This document shows, piece after piece, positions 1 to 8,945 of a stretch of 64,000 bases of DNA (position 1 is its first letter; each line of letters begins with the position of its first letter). Source of the DNA: Sphingobacteriales bacterium (GTDB taxonomy: Bacteria; Bacteroidota; Bacteroidia; Chitinophagales; Chitinophagaceae); contig JACRLZ010000004.1 of NCBI GenBank assembly GCA_016235125.1, positions 310,001-374,000 of the forward strand, in the 5' to 3' direction. The position numbers and the translations under genes are program-made. The notes under the pieces were generated by a model that saw only the letters and a program-made list of their open reading frames with translations, did not search any database and was not told the origin of the DNA.

Positions 1-1113
1 AATAAAAACCGCTTTATCAGTAATGCTGAAAATCTTCAAAGCAGGGTTTTTCCGGATGCTATCCTAAACATCCCTGAAAGCAATGTGGGTGACATAGCTA
101 TAAAAGCTGTCGAAAAAATTAATAATGAAAATGCGGTTCCGGGTATTGCGATGCCGGCTTTGAATTATAAAACAAATCCGATAGCTGTTAAACAACCATC
201 CATTTCCAAAAAAGTTTTACCTCCCGCTGCTCCTGAATTTAAAAATGATATTGTTGTAATACCTGATATAAAAAAGGATGATCCCGGCAAAATCAGTTCT
301 TCTGTTATTGAAAACAAAAAAGATATTTATCCGCTCACTATTGAAAGTGTGGTAAATTCCTATATGCATCAAAAGCCGGGGAAAAAATTATCCTGGGAGG
401 TTTATTTTTCACCCAACATTACTTATCGTAAGCTGGCAGAAAACAAGGCATTTATTAATTCAGCACAGGCATCCAATAATCAGTTAAACTACTACACTGC
501 CATTGCTGATATCAATAGCCTCGTAACCCATAAACCTGACCTTGGTATTCAACTTGGATTTAATGCCGGGTATCCTCTTACCAGGAGTATTAAAATACTT
601 GCAGGACTGCAGTTTAATGTAAGCAAGTATGATATCCTGGCTTATACCTATTCAAGTGAAGTAGCTACCATTGCTTTAAATACCGGAACCGGGTTAAATT
701 CTGTTTCCACTTTTACTAATTACAGAAATTTCGATGGTAATAATGCGGGTTGGTTGTCGAACCTGTATTTTTCCGCTTCTGTTCCCGTCGGGGTTGAGCT
801 TAAGCTGAATAATTCTCCAAAAACACAAATTGGTGTTGCTGCCACTATTCAGCCGACTTATGTTCTTGGCGACAGGGTTTATCTGCTCTCCACAGATTAC
901 AAGAATTATGTAGAAGTGCCTTCCCTTACCCGTCGTTGGAATCTGAGCGGCGGCTTTGAGGCTTTTGCCAGATACAACACAGGAAAGATTCAATGGAAGA
1001 TAGGACCTCAATTCCGTTACCAGATGCTTTCCAGCTTTAAACAATCCTATCCGGTAAGAGAGCATCTTTATGATTTTGGAGTCAAATTAGGAGTGACGCT
1101 TAAAAACCCATAA
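1..1113 (+). CDS. Outer-membrane beta-barrel protein, 5' truncated by the window edge
   Basis: The reading frame is open from base 1, so the gene begins upstream; the first in-window start-like codon (GTG at 85) is only internal. The visible part has about 110 residues of linker rich in Pro, Asn, Lys and Ile, then a C-terminal region beginning near a WEVYFSPN segment with alternating aromatic/polar strands (YRKLAENK, LGIQLGFNAGYPL, WKIGPQFRYQML) typical of PorT/OmpW-like Bacteroidota barrels. A linker plus barrel matches the proteins often encoded beside ECF sigma factors, but that N-terminal part is not visible. A terminator hairpin follows. The exact family is unknown; barrel nature is inferred from composition. 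Confidence 0.7.
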   Translation, partial: NKNRFISNAENLQSRVFPDAILNIPESNVGDIAIKAVEKINNENAVPGIAMPALNYKTNPIAVKQPSISKKVLPPAAPEFKNDIVVIPDIKKDDPGKISSSVIENKKDIYPLTIESVVNSYMHQKPGKKLSWEVYFSPNITYRKLAENKAFINSAQASNNQLNYYTAIADINSLVTHKPDLGIQLGFNAGYPLTRSIKILAGLQFNVSKYDILAYTYSSEVATIALNTGTGLNSVSTFTNYRNFDGNNAGWLSNLYFSASVPVGVELKLNNSPKTQIGVAATIQPTYVLGDRVYLLSTDYKNYVEVPSLTRRWNLSGGFEAFARYNTGKIQWKIGPQFRYQMLSSFKQSYPVREHLYDFGVKLGVTLKNP

Positions 1114-1141
1114 GCTTTATTAACTTTTTTCTTCATAGATT

Positions 1142-1172
1142 ATCCTGCTTTTAAAAGAGCAGGATTTTATTT
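1142..1172 (+). terminator. Intrinsic terminator after the barrel gene
   Basis: Seven-base arms ATCCTGC (1142-1148) and GCAGGAT (1159-1165) enclose a 10-base loop and are followed by a T-rich run. It lies about 30 bases after the stop of the barrel gene and just before the lipoprotein gene. Confidence 0.7.
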
Positions 1173-1202
1173 TACAGGTCGTTTTCAAGTAATTTTGAAA
1201 GC

Positions 1203-1781
1203 ATGAAATATCCCGTTTTACTCTCTCTATTCATCCTTTGTCTTTTCTCCTGCAAACAGAAAAAAAAAGAACCGGAGAAAAAATATGTTTCTGTTTTATC
1301 CCTTGTCAAAGCCCAGGTTGCACATATTGACACTTCACTATATGCAATTGTCAAAATAGTTTCAACAGACAGTCTGCATCAGGATACTGCATATATCAGG
1401 CGGGAAGACTTTGCTGCCGAAGCAAGAGAATTTCTTGAAATACCAGACCTGTCAGATAAAAAAATAGCCCGGCGATTCAAAGAAGAAACATTGTATGATA
1501 ACTCTATTAACCGGGTGGTGATCACCTATACTCCCGAAAACCCGGATAAAGAAATAATCCAAAAACAGGAGTTACTGGTTGTCCCCGATCCCCTTTTAGG
1601 AGACAGGGTTACAAACATCATCATCACCAGTTCTGTAAGTAACAGAGACAGTTCTGTTCAAAAGAATATGCTTTGGCAAATGGATAAAAGTTTCCAGGTG
1701 GTTACCACACGACGGCTGCCGGGCCAACCGGAAACAGTTACCACCACCCAAGTAACCTGGAATGAAGGATTTGACCAATGA
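1203..1781 (+). CDS. Small lipoprotein of unknown function
   Basis: 192 residues. The N terminus MKYPVLLSLFILCLFSCKQ is a lipoprotein signal peptide with the lipobox Cys at residue 17, followed by a Lys/Glu-rich tether, so the mature protein should be anchored in the envelope. The rest contains a VNRVVITYTPENP-like beta-rich segment but no motif I recognise. Its stop overlaps the uvrC start by four bases (ATGA), so the two are translationally coupled and probably co-transcribed. That context does not reveal the function. Confidence 0.75.
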   Translation: MKYPVLLSLFILCLFSCKQKKKEPEKKYVSVLSLVKAQVAHIDTSLYAIVKIVSTDSLHQDTAYIRREDFAAEAREFLEIPDLSDKKIARRFKEETLYDNSINRVVITYTPENPDKEIIQKQELLVVPDPLLGDRVTNIIITSSVSNRDSSVQKNMLWQMDKSFQVVTTRRLPGQPETVTTTQVTWNEGFDQ

Positions 1782-3604
1782 CCAATAAAGAATTTCAAGC
1801 TATAGCCTCTTCTATTCCCGGTCAGCCGGGCATCTATAAATATTTTGATGCCGGCCATGAAATCATTTATGTTGGTAAGGCAAAGAATCTTCGCAAAAGA
1901 GTCGGCTCCTATTTCACCAAAAACCTTACAAATTACAAGACCCATGAATTGGTGCAGCGCATTGCCAGGATCGAATTTACCATTGTCAATTCAGAACAGG
2001 ATGCCTTTTTACTCGAAAACACATTGATCAAAGAATTTCAGCCCCGTTTCAATATTAATCTTAAGGATGATAAATCTTATCCCTATATTATTATTAAAAA
2101 TGAGTCCTTCCCGAGAGTATTTCTTACAAGAAGAAAGATCAATGATGGTTCGGAATACCTTGGCCCATATACGTCGGTTAAAAAGGTAAGAGAGCTTTTA
2201 CAGTTTATCAAACAAACCATCCAACTGCGCAACTGCACCCTGAACCTCACAGAAAACAACATCAAAAAAGGCAAGTTTAAAGTTTGTCTCGAGTATCACC
2301 TGGGCAACTGCAAAGGCCCCTGTGAAGGCCTGCAAACCATGCAGGATTATGATGAAAACCTGAAACAACTAAAAAATCTTCTCCGCAGAAATATGGCGCC
2401 TGTGATCCGGCATTTTAAAAATGAAATGAAAGAGCAGGTGGCAGCGCTGGCATTTGAAAAAGCAGAGATAACAAAGAAGAAAATTGAATTTCTTGAAAAC
2501 TATCAGGCAAGATCAGTGGTAGCAAATACAAAAACCGGCAACCTGGATGTTTTTTCTATATTGAAGGAAAAAAATATAGCTTATATCAATTACCTGATGG
2601 TTCGTAACGGAACCATTATTCAGACACAGACAAATAAAGTGGAAACCCACCTGGAAGAAACGGATGCAGAAGTGCTGCGTTTTTCCATCGCACAATTAAG
2701 GGCCACTTTCAACAGCGATGCTCCTGAAATCATAGTGCCATTCCAGATAGAATATCCTCAAAAAGACATAAAAATTGTGATTCCAAAAGGGGGCGACAGA
2801 AAAAAGCTTTTGGAACTGGCCTTCAAAAATGTAACTCACTTTATTGAAGAACTAAAATCAAAACAGCGATTGAAACTGGACAGTAAGAAACCTGAGAAAC
2901 AAAAACTGCCGGAGCAATTGCAACAAGATCTTCACTTACCGGATCTACCTGTGCATATCGAATGTTTTGACAACTCCAATTTCCATGGAAGTTACCCTGT
3001 TTCAGCAATGGTTTGCTTCAAAAATGGGGAACCAAGCAAGCCTGGCTACCGGCATTTTAATGTAAAGACTGTAAAAGGAATTAATGATTTTGCCACAATG
3101 AAAGAAGCCGTGTATCGCAGGTACAAAAGGCTGAAAGAAGAAGGTCATTCTTTGCCTCAGTTGGTAATTATTGATGGAGGTAAGGGACAACTCAGTGCAG
3201 CAATGGAAGCCATTACCGAACTCGGCCTGGAGGGGAAAATGAGCCTGGCCGGTCTTGCCAAAAATGAAGAAGAACTTTTCTTTCCGGGTGATTCAGCCTC
3301 TGTAAAACTTTCCTACAACAGTGAGAGCCTTAAATTCCTCCGGCGGATAAGGGATGAAGTGCATCGCTTCGGAATTACCTTTCACAGAAAGAAAAGGAGT
3401 GGTGGTACTTTTAAAAATGAACTGGAAGAAATTAAAGGCATTGGAAAAGCCACCGCAGATCTGTTGCTCAAAGAATTCAGATCGGTAAAGAATATCAGGG
3501 AAACAATAAAAAAAGGCAAGGGGGAAATTGAAATTGGAAAAGTAATTGGAATAACCAAAGCAAGGTTAGTGATGAAATACTTAACCTCTCCCGCTTCAGC
3601 ATAA
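1778..3604 (+). CDS. uvrC: Excinuclease ABC subunit C (UvrC)
   Basis: 608 residues, normal length. UvrC makes both incisions around bulky DNA lesions after UvrAB damage recognition. An N-terminal GIY-YIG nuclease domain is visible (PGIYKYF then IIYVGKAKNLRKRV, residues about 17-45), then a UVR-type coiled segment (ALAFEKAEITKKKIEFLENY, about 225-245), the UvrC-specific RNase H-like nuclease region (ECFDNSNFHGSYPVSAMV, about 390-410, and VIIDGGKGQL), and a C-terminal helix-hairpin-helix (EIKGIGKATADLLL). The start overlaps the lipoprotein stop by ATGA. A terminator lies 103 bases downstream. Confidence 0.97.
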   Translation: MTNKEFQAIASSIPGQPGIYKYFDAGHEIIYVGKAKNLRKRVGSYFTKNLTNYKTHELVQRIARIEFTIVNSEQDAFLLENTLIKEFQPRFNINLKDDKSYPYIIIKNESFPRVFLTRRKINDGSEYLGPYTSVKKVRELLQFIKQTIQLRNCTLNLTENNIKKGKFKVCLEYHLGNCKGPCEGLQTMQDYDENLKQLKNLLRRNMAPVIRHFKNEMKEQVAALAFEKAEITKKKIEFLENYQARSVVANTKTGNLDVFSILKEKNIAYINYLMVRNGTIIQTQTNKVETHLEETDAEVLRFSIAQLRATFNSDAPEIIVPFQIEYPQKDIKIVIPKGGDRKKLLELAFKNVTHFIEELKSKQRLKLDSKKPEKQKLPEQLQQDLHLPDLPVHIECFDNSNFHGSYPVSAMVCFKNGEPSKPGYRHFNVKTVKGINDFATMKEAVYRRYKRLKEEGHSLPQLVIIDGGKGQLSAAMEAITELGLEGKMSLAGLAKNEEELFFPGDSASVKLSYNSESLKFLRRIRDEVHRFGITFHRKKRSGGTFKNELEEIKGIGKATADLLLKEFRSVKNIRETIKKGKGEIEIGKVIGITKARLVMKYLTSPASA

Positions 3605-3697
3605 ATTTATACCCTCCAATAAATCCAAATCTCCCTCTCCATGCAAAGAGGGGTATTTTGGGAATAATATTTTTGTATGATTGTTGGCGGGAGGTCT

Positions 3698-3737
3698 AAA
3701 AAAAATGGGGCCCGGATAGAAATCCAGCCCCGTTTTT
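3698..3737. terminator. Bidirectional terminator between uvrC and gldN
   Basis: GGGGC (3707-3711) pairs with GCCCC (3727-3731), with an inner GGAT/ATCC stem and a 4-base loop. GTTTTT follows on the plus strand and an A run (3698-3705) precedes it, giving a U run on the minus strand. It can serve uvrC, and back up the gldN terminator in the other direction. The rest of 3605-3912 holds no convincing gene. Confidence 0.65.
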
Positions 3738-3856
3738 AAAATCCAATATCCTATGAAAAACCGAAACGAAAATACAACATTTATCCAATTTTCCTATAGG
3801 AGTTTTACGATTTTGAAAACTTTTTTTATTACTTAACCCTTAATGACTTAGTTATT

Positions 3857-3879
3857 AAAAAAGCCCCGGTATCGGGGCT
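3857..3879 (-). terminator. Intrinsic terminator of the gldKLMN operon
   Basis: A perfect 7-bp stem AGCCCCG / CGGGGCT (3862-3868 and 3873-3879) with loop GTAT; the A run at 3857-3862 gives a U run on the minus strand. It sits about 35 bases downstream of the gldN stop. Confidence 0.8.
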
Positions 3880-3912
3880 ATAAATTTAATATTAAAGTGT
3901 GTGTGTCTCGTA

Positions 3913-4950
3913 TTAATACGACCACAGATCCTGCTCGAAATTGAATATCTTTTCTTTGATATTCTCTCCTTCTAATAATGCAAGGATAGGGTCCTTAATA
4001 TAGCTTCTTATATTTTTATTCGAAGGATTATCAAAAGTAGATTTAATCAGATAACTGCTAAACATACGACTCTCAAAAAGCTCTTCCCAAGTCATCCTGC
4101 TCTGACCCATATTCTTAGGATTATAGACCTCATATCTCGTTAATACAGGACGTAAATCCGGATAATATATCCAAAACATCATAGTTGAGCCTCTTTCCTG
4201 ACCATTGGGTAAATAAGAAATTTTGACAGGTGCAATGCCCAAAATCCGGCAAAACATTCTACTTGACTCACGGTCAAATACCCACTCCTCCTTTAATCTC
4301 ATTTTAGAAACGCTTTTGGCATCAAAACTTGCTCTGGTAACAACCCGGGCAATTATTTTACTTGGATCATCTATCGCTGTTTTATTTACCGTATCAGCTG
4401 AACCTGCAGTCAATTGATCAATTTCAGCAAGGCTCATTGGAGTTGTAAATCGCTCATCTGCAAAAGCTGTTACCTCTCCTGTTTTGATTGCCTTCAACAA
4501 AATATTGATGAACATCTGACTCCCGTTATCATCATTTGCTTCATATTGAAAAACTTTATTGAGTTTCTCTCTAAGATCCAGCTCTCTCCATACTTTTTCA
4601 GCAAATAAGGCGTCGTCCCAACGAAGGTTTTCATATGGAAGGGGATTACGTTTTGTAAGGCTGCTTTTATCGAAGGCATTATCATTACGTAAAGACTTCT
4701 TTACTACCGTATCACTTAAACCGCTGGAATCAACGATAATTGGAATATTTGCAAAGGGGTCAAATCCCGGAGTAACATTGTTATTAACCTGCTGTTGCTG
4801 ATTTCCGATTGGGTTTTTTGTGGTATCAGTTGGTTGTGTAGTAGCAGGATTGTTGTTCTTTTTCCGATTAGTGCGCTGAGAATAAATGTTCTGAGCAGCA
4901 AAAAGCAATACCAACAAACACAAACAACATTTTACAATAAGACTTTTCAT
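3913..4950 (-). CDS. gldN: Gliding motility protein GldN (type IX secretion)
   Basis: 345 residues with a cleavable signal peptide (CCLCLLVLLFAAQNIYSQ, cut near residue 24), then an Asn/Thr/Gln-rich low-complexity stretch (about 25-65) and the conserved GldN/PorN body starting around PLPYENLRWDDALFAEKVWR. With GldK it forms the periplasmic ring of the type IX secretion/gliding machinery under the outer membrane. It is the last gene of gldK-gldL-gldM-gldN, the standard order; only 12 bases separate it from gldM, and a strong terminator follows. Confidence 0.95.
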   Translation of the reverse strand: MKSLIVKCCLCLLVLLFAAQNIYSQRTNRKKNNNPATTQPTDTTKNPIGNQQQQVNNNVTPGFDPFANIPIIVDSSGLSDTVVKKSLRNDNAFDKSSLTKRNPLPYENLRWDDALFAEKVWRELDLREKLNKVFQYEANDDNGSQMFINILLKAIKTGEVTAFADERFTTPMSLAEIDQLTAGSADTVNKTAIDDPSKIIARVVTRASFDAKSVSKMRLKEEWVFDRESSRMFCRILGIAPVKISYLPNGQERGSTMMFWIYYPDLRPVLTRYEVYNPKNMGQSRMTWEELFESRMFSSYLIKSTFDNPSNKNIRSYIKDPILALLEGENIKEKIFNFEQDLWSY

Positions 4951-4962
4951 GTTCCGGTTATT

Positions 4963-6495
4963 TTATTTAATGTAATAAACAAGTCCGGGTATTTTCCGGT
5001 TTTTTCCGTCTGGACCAACAGCCCGGATATTGTCTATAGTAACAGTTCTACCGGGTGCAAGCCCTCTGATTACACTTAACGCTTTAGGACTCCAAGTATT
5101 GCCTGTACAAGGCGCTTCCTGTATATCCCCATTTTCATCATCCGCCGTAAGTGTAAAACTGGTAACAGTATATTGAAGCTTGAGCGGGAAGTCCTTAATA
5201 AAAGCCCCTACCCCTGATTGGGCCTTAAATTGGCCAGCTGTCATATTTTCATTACTCATTATGCCCCCAACAGTAGCTACAGGATCAGGAATATTCCGAA
5301 CACGGAAAGATTGGCTACCAACTACTTTGCCATCAACAAGGATATTTACAACGCAATCATCAGATTGACCAGTTACTTTTGCGATGTACATACCCCCTCC
5401 TTGCTTAGCTATGGTACCGCACTGAATCGACGCACTCACCCTATCATCCCCGGCGCCACTGGCTGCAATTTTTACTTTATTATCCCACCCTACATATAAA
5501 ACATTCATTTCAGGTAACCCTATAGATGTATTAGACTGACCAACAGTATATGGTATTGTCTTTGGAACACTTATCACTTTTCCATTCTGGTCTGTGTAAG
5601 AAATATTGACGGTGATAGAACGAGTTCCCAGCCCGTCGGGTCTGAATTTATAATGTGCGGCCCCATCTGCTGGATCTATTGGTATCCCCTGTCCATTAAT
5701 TGATATCTGAGGTTGAACAGCCGTGCTGAATCCACCTACCCCTGCAGTTACTTCTATCTCTTGTCCCGGTTGTACATAGGTTGCATTAGCAACAGCGATA
5801 GCAGCAAATGCATCTTGTTGTATTTTTACCTTTCCAACTTGCTCATGGCAAAAGGTTACCACTTTATTCTCGGAAACTTTTATGTCATTTTGAAACTTTG
5901 AGAGAATAGTAAGTGCAGCTATCGTTGGCACCATATGGAAGTAAGACTCTTCCCAATTCTTTTTATTATTTCCTGTTTGAGAAGCAGGTTTATCAAGATT
6001 AATAGGGAGCGAATTTGCAAAAGCATTACCTATTGCTGTATCTCTTTTTAATACGGTGTTTTTAAAGTCAGTTAATAGCTGCAAAAGCTCCTTACCTTTT
6101 CCTTTTTTGACAAAAAGCCTTGTAGCAGCATCAAGGTTATCAATTTTATAATCCTTAGAAGGATCAGATTTGCTACCCCCGGCTTCAAGCATAAGATCGG
6201 TCTTCATTTGCTCAATCATATTGTTCGCTTTTGAAGCATAACTCATAATATCGTTTGCAATTGGGCGCCAAATAGCAGCTTTTTCAGCAGCTCCGGGCTC
6301 TTTTAATTTATCAGTTAAAGATTGAAATACCTGAGCTGTTGAAGCGTTTGTTGCAATGTTTGAAGTTACCAGGCTATTATTTACAGTTTTAAAGGCATTG
6401 AGGATCTCCGATGATACGTTCAGCGCCAGCAGGGCTGTAAGCACCAGGTACATTATATTGATCATCTTCTGCCGTGGCTCCTTTGGTAAAGACAT
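4963..6495 (-). CDS. gldM: Gliding motility protein GldM (motor/periplasmic shaft)
   Basis: 510 residues, usual size. The N terminus MSLPKEPRQKMINIMYLVLTALLALNVS contains the single inner-membrane helix typical of GldM; helical periplasmic regions follow (about 50-230), then beta-domain segments (NATYVQPGQEIEVTAGVGGF, YVGWDNKVKIAASG). GldM pairs with GldL to form the proton-driven motor and spans the periplasm to the GldK/GldN ring. It lies between gldL (77-base gap) and gldN (12-base gap). Confidence 0.96.
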   Translation of the reverse strand: MSLPKEPRQKMINIMYLVLTALLALNVSSEILNAFKTVNNSLVTSNIATNASTAQVFQSLTDKLKEPGAAEKAAIWRPIANDIMSYASKANNMIEQMKTDLMLEAGGSKSDPSKDYKIDNLDAATRLFVKKGKGKELLQLLTDFKNTVLKRDTAIGNAFANSLPINLDKPASQTGNNKKNWEESYFHMVPTIAALTILSKFQNDIKVSENKVVTFCHEQVGKVKIQQDAFAAIAVANATYVQPGQEIEVTAGVGGFSTAVQPQISINGQGIPIDPADGAAHYKFRPDGLGTRSITVNISYTDQNGKVISVPKTIPYTVGQSNTSIGLPEMNVLYVGWDNKVKIAASGAGDDRVSASIQCGTIAKQGGGMYIAKVTGQSDDCVVNILVDGKVVGSQSFRVRNIPDPVATVGGIMSNENMTAGQFKAQSGVGAFIKDFPLKLQYTVTSFTLTADDENGDIQEAPCTGNTWSPKALSVIRGLAPGRTVTIDNIRAVGPDGKNRKIPGLVYYIK

Positions 6496-6572
6496 GAAAA
6501 ATTTCGGTTTTTAGAATTAGTAATAGTGACTTTTCTAATAATTCATGGATACAGGTTGTTATTGCAATCGGT

Positions 6573-7346
6573 TTAGTTGCGACCCTGCATGGCTGTCAGC
6601 ATATTGCCATAAATATTGTTCAGTCGGTTTAAGTTGGTAGCCAGGTGACCTATCTGGTCCTGTACCCTCTTGGCATCTTCAGCGCTGTTCAGCATGGAAG
6701 CTGATGTTTCAGACAACTTACCATAAAAGGCATTCAATGCTTTCAGGTGGTTGTTGCTTTCCTGTAGTTCCAATTCATAAATAGTGTTCAGCGAAGAAAG
6801 ATTTTTTGTCAGCACCTGTATTTGCTCATGAAACGACCGGGCACCCTCCGTAGCAGCATTAAATGCCCCGACAGAACCTGCGGCGCTTACATAAGCATCC
6901 TTTACCTTTTCCAATGTGCCGGTTACCTCCCTTGTTTTGGCAGCAAAATCGCTGGTAGCAGAAATGCTGTCGTTGATATTGCTCATTCCACCGACAGTGG
7001 AATTCAACTGCTTGAAACCTTCGCCCAGCCTTTTCATTGTATCGGGGGTGATGTCCGCTTCCATCAGCATTTTATCCATGGCTGCAAATCCTTTTCTTGC
7101 TTTTTCACCGGCAACCACAAATTGCTCCTCATCATGGGTGGTATCTTTCACAGGGGGGTAAATAGTGTACAGGATGCCATAGGTGGCAAAGATTATCGTC
7201 TCCGTCGTTAATCCCGCAAAAAGCCAAAAATCTGCATCGGCCTGGTGTGTAATTTTTCTTAGGGCTCCCCAGATTACAAGTGCTGCGCCAAATGATACGC
7301 CTACATCTACCCATTTTGCTACTTTGGAAGGAACTGCTGCTGCCAT
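6573..7346 (-). CDS. gldL: Gliding motility protein GldL (inner-membrane motor)
   Basis: 257 residues. Two N-terminal transmembrane helices (about 12-30, VGVSFGAALVIWGAL, and 38-58, FWLFAGLTTETIIFATYGIL) are joined by a short loop; a Glu in the second helix (LTTETII) fits the known proton-path residue of the family. The long remaining part is coiled-coil-like and cytoplasmic (repeats of FHEQIQVLTKNLSSLN type). It follows gldK by 113 bases; that gap contains a terminator-like hairpin. Confidence 0.95.
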   Translation of the reverse strand: MAAAVPSKVAKWVDVGVSFGAALVIWGALRKITHQADADFWLFAGLTTETIIFATYGILYTIYPPVKDTTHDEEQFVVAGEKARKGFAAMDKMLMEADITPDTMKRLGEGFKQLNSTVGGMSNINDSISATSDFAAKTREVTGTLEKVKDAYVSAAGSVGAFNAATEGARSFHEQIQVLTKNLSSLNTIYELELQESNNHLKALNAFYGKLSETSASMLNSAEDAKRVQDQIGHLATNLNRLNNIYGNMLTAMQGRN

Positions 7347-7395
7347 AAAACTAGATTTTTAAATTGTTTTTTATGAATATTAAATCGAACAGGTG

Positions 7396-7434
7396 GAAAA
7401 AATGAGAGGACAAATTTTTTGCATTGCCCTCTCA
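7396..7434 (-). terminator. Terminator-like hairpin inside the gld operon (between gldK and gldL)
   Basis: On the minus strand TGAGAGG (from 7434) pairs with CCTCTCA (7409-7403) across an 18-base loop, followed directly by six U residues. It sits 25 bases after the gldK stop and 49 bases before the gldL start, so it could partially end transcription and raise GldK relative to GldLMN. The loop is long for a terminator, hence the moderate confidence. Confidence 0.5.
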
Positions 7435-7459
7435 ATATCTTTTTAGAAATTACTTCAAA

Positions 7460-8800
7460 TTATTTGCTTTTTTTCTCCTTGCTGCCTTTTCCTTTCAGGG
7501 GTGCGGCAGGCAAATCGATTACACAACGGAAGCCTATGTAAGATTTGGTTGAATCCTGGTACTCGTATGTGCTGGTACCTGTTTGCAGGTAATAACCTAC
7601 ATCTTTCCAACTGCCGCCACGGATTATTTTACGTTTCATCAGGGGGGGATCATCGTCTTTGGCATTCCAGCGAACATCGGGGTTCATATCATGCTGAAAG
7701 TTATTACGGCCTTCATAATATATAGAAGATGTCCATTCTGCCACATTGCCGCTCATGCAATAGAGACCATAATCATTAGGCCAATAGGAATCGGCACGAA
7801 CGGTGTAGAAACCACCATCTTCCGGATAGTTACCACGGCCCGGTTTGAAGTTGGCCATCAAACATCCTTTTTTATTACGGAGATAATAATTACCCCAGGG
7901 GAACATGGATTGAGAACGTCCGCCACGGGCTGCATATTCCCACTGCGCTTCTGTGGGCAAACGGAAATCTGACTCCTGTGCTCTTTTCTTTGAATCAAGA
8001 TATGCGTTGAGTAAATGAGTTCTCCAATCGCAGAAGGCTGTAGCCTGTTTCCAGCTTACACCTACCACAGGATAATTTCCAAAAGCCGGGTGAGAAAAAT
8101 ATCTTTTGGTCATCGGCTCATTATATGAATAAGCAAAGTCCCTTATCCAGCAAAGAGTGTCCGGTGCGATGGAATAAGGAAAAGCATTCTTGGTAATAAA
8201 CTTGGAACGGGCTACCCCTGCATTTTTCCTTTGAGCTGCTTCTTTCAGATCAAATACATCGGAGTAATAGACGAGTTTTGATGGATCGATTTCCTTCTTG
8301 CCATTTAACCTGTCTTCGGGAGGAAGAATAAAATCAGTACCGGCCAGTTGTTCAATTACTTTAGGGTCGCTGAGTTTAGTGGTTTTCATTTTTGCCCAGT
8401 CTACATGCTCTTCACCATCGGGACCCGTTTTTACATAAGAAAGCCTGCGTGCAGCGATGGAATCTCTGACCCAGTTTACAAACTGACGATATTCATTGTT
8501 GGTAATCTCAGTGGCATCCATCCAGAATCCACTGATAGAAATGGAACGATTACGGGCACTGAAAGAATATGCCGGATCCTCATCACTTGGACCCATGTGA
8601 AATGTTCCTTGCGGAACATATACCATGCCCGGAGGCCTGGGCAGGGTGTACTTACTTGCAGGCGCCACTCCGTGCAACTGTCCATCATTCGGCAAAGTTC
8701 CACCTTTGCCTTTATCTTTCTTCCCCAGAATGCCGCAACTTGACAGCACTGCCACGCAGAATACTGCGATGAGGGAGTAGTAAAGGTTTTTCATTCTCAT
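7460..8800 (-). CDS. gldK: Gliding motility lipoprotein GldK
   Basis: About 446 residues. I use the start MRMKNLYYS (8800; MKNLYYS at 8794 is equally possible) because it gives a proper lipoprotein signal ending LSSCG, and because a promoter box lies just upstream at 8820-8827; a longer open frame to 8851 would overlap that promoter. The body is a formylglycine-generating-enzyme/sulfatase-modifying-factor fold: MVYVPQGTFHMGPS, ATEITNNEYRQFVNW, LPTEAQWEYAARGG and a C-terminal IIRGGSWKD, IGFRC. In GldK this fold is structural, forming the outer-membrane-side ring with GldN. First gene of the operon. Confidence 0.94.
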   Translation of the reverse strand: MRMKNLYYSLIAVFCVAVLSSCGILGKKDKGKGGTLPNDGQLHGVAPASKYTLPRPPGMVYVPQGTFHMGPSDEDPAYSFSARNRSISISGFWMDATEITNNEYRQFVNWVRDSIAARRLSYVKTGPDGEEHVDWAKMKTTKLSDPKVIEQLAGTDFILPPEDRLNGKKEIDPSKLVYYSDVFDLKEAAQRKNAGVARSKFITKNAFPYSIAPDTLCWIRDFAYSYNEPMTKRYFSHPAFGNYPVVGVSWKQATAFCDWRTHLLNAYLDSKKRAQESDFRLPTEAQWEYAARGGRSQSMFPWGNYYLRNKKGCLMANFKPGRGNYPEDGGFYTVRADSYWPNDYGLYCMSGNVAEWTSSIYYEGRNNFQHDMNPDVRWNAKDDDPPLMKRKIIRGGSWKDVGYYLQTGTSTYEYQDSTKSYIGFRCVIDLPAAPLKGKGSKEKKSK

Positions 8801-8819
8801 ACACTTAAAGGGTATTGGG

Positions 8820-8827
8820 CAAATATA
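8820..8827 (-). promoter_or_regulatory. Candidate Bacteroidota promoter -7 box for gldKLMN
   Basis: The minus strand reads TATATTTG, an exact match to the Bacteroidota -7 consensus TAnnTTTG, 20-27 bases before the preferred gldK start. A TTG lies 23 bases further upstream as a possible -33 element. Initiation would leave a very short leader. Confidence 0.5.
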
Positions 8828-8945
8828 ATATTTTGAACTATTATGCCACACAAGGTTAAGATTTATTTTTTTGCAATCAAAGTACTTTTTACGGGGTAAA
8901 ATTTCTAACGAATATCGGCATGGATTTATTGCATTCCTGTAGAAT

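Noticed and set aside
1190..1197. TAATTTTG box before the lipoprotein gene
   Set aside because: Matches TAnnTTTG, but is only six bases from the start codon, which would give a leaderless RNA; not enough to call a promoter.
4223..5499. Plus-strand open frames opposite gldN and gldM
   Set aside because: Short frames without motifs, antisense to well-supported genes; shadows of codon use.
8801..8851. Longer start for gldK
   Set aside because: The extra 17 codons have no signal character and would cover the promoter-like box.
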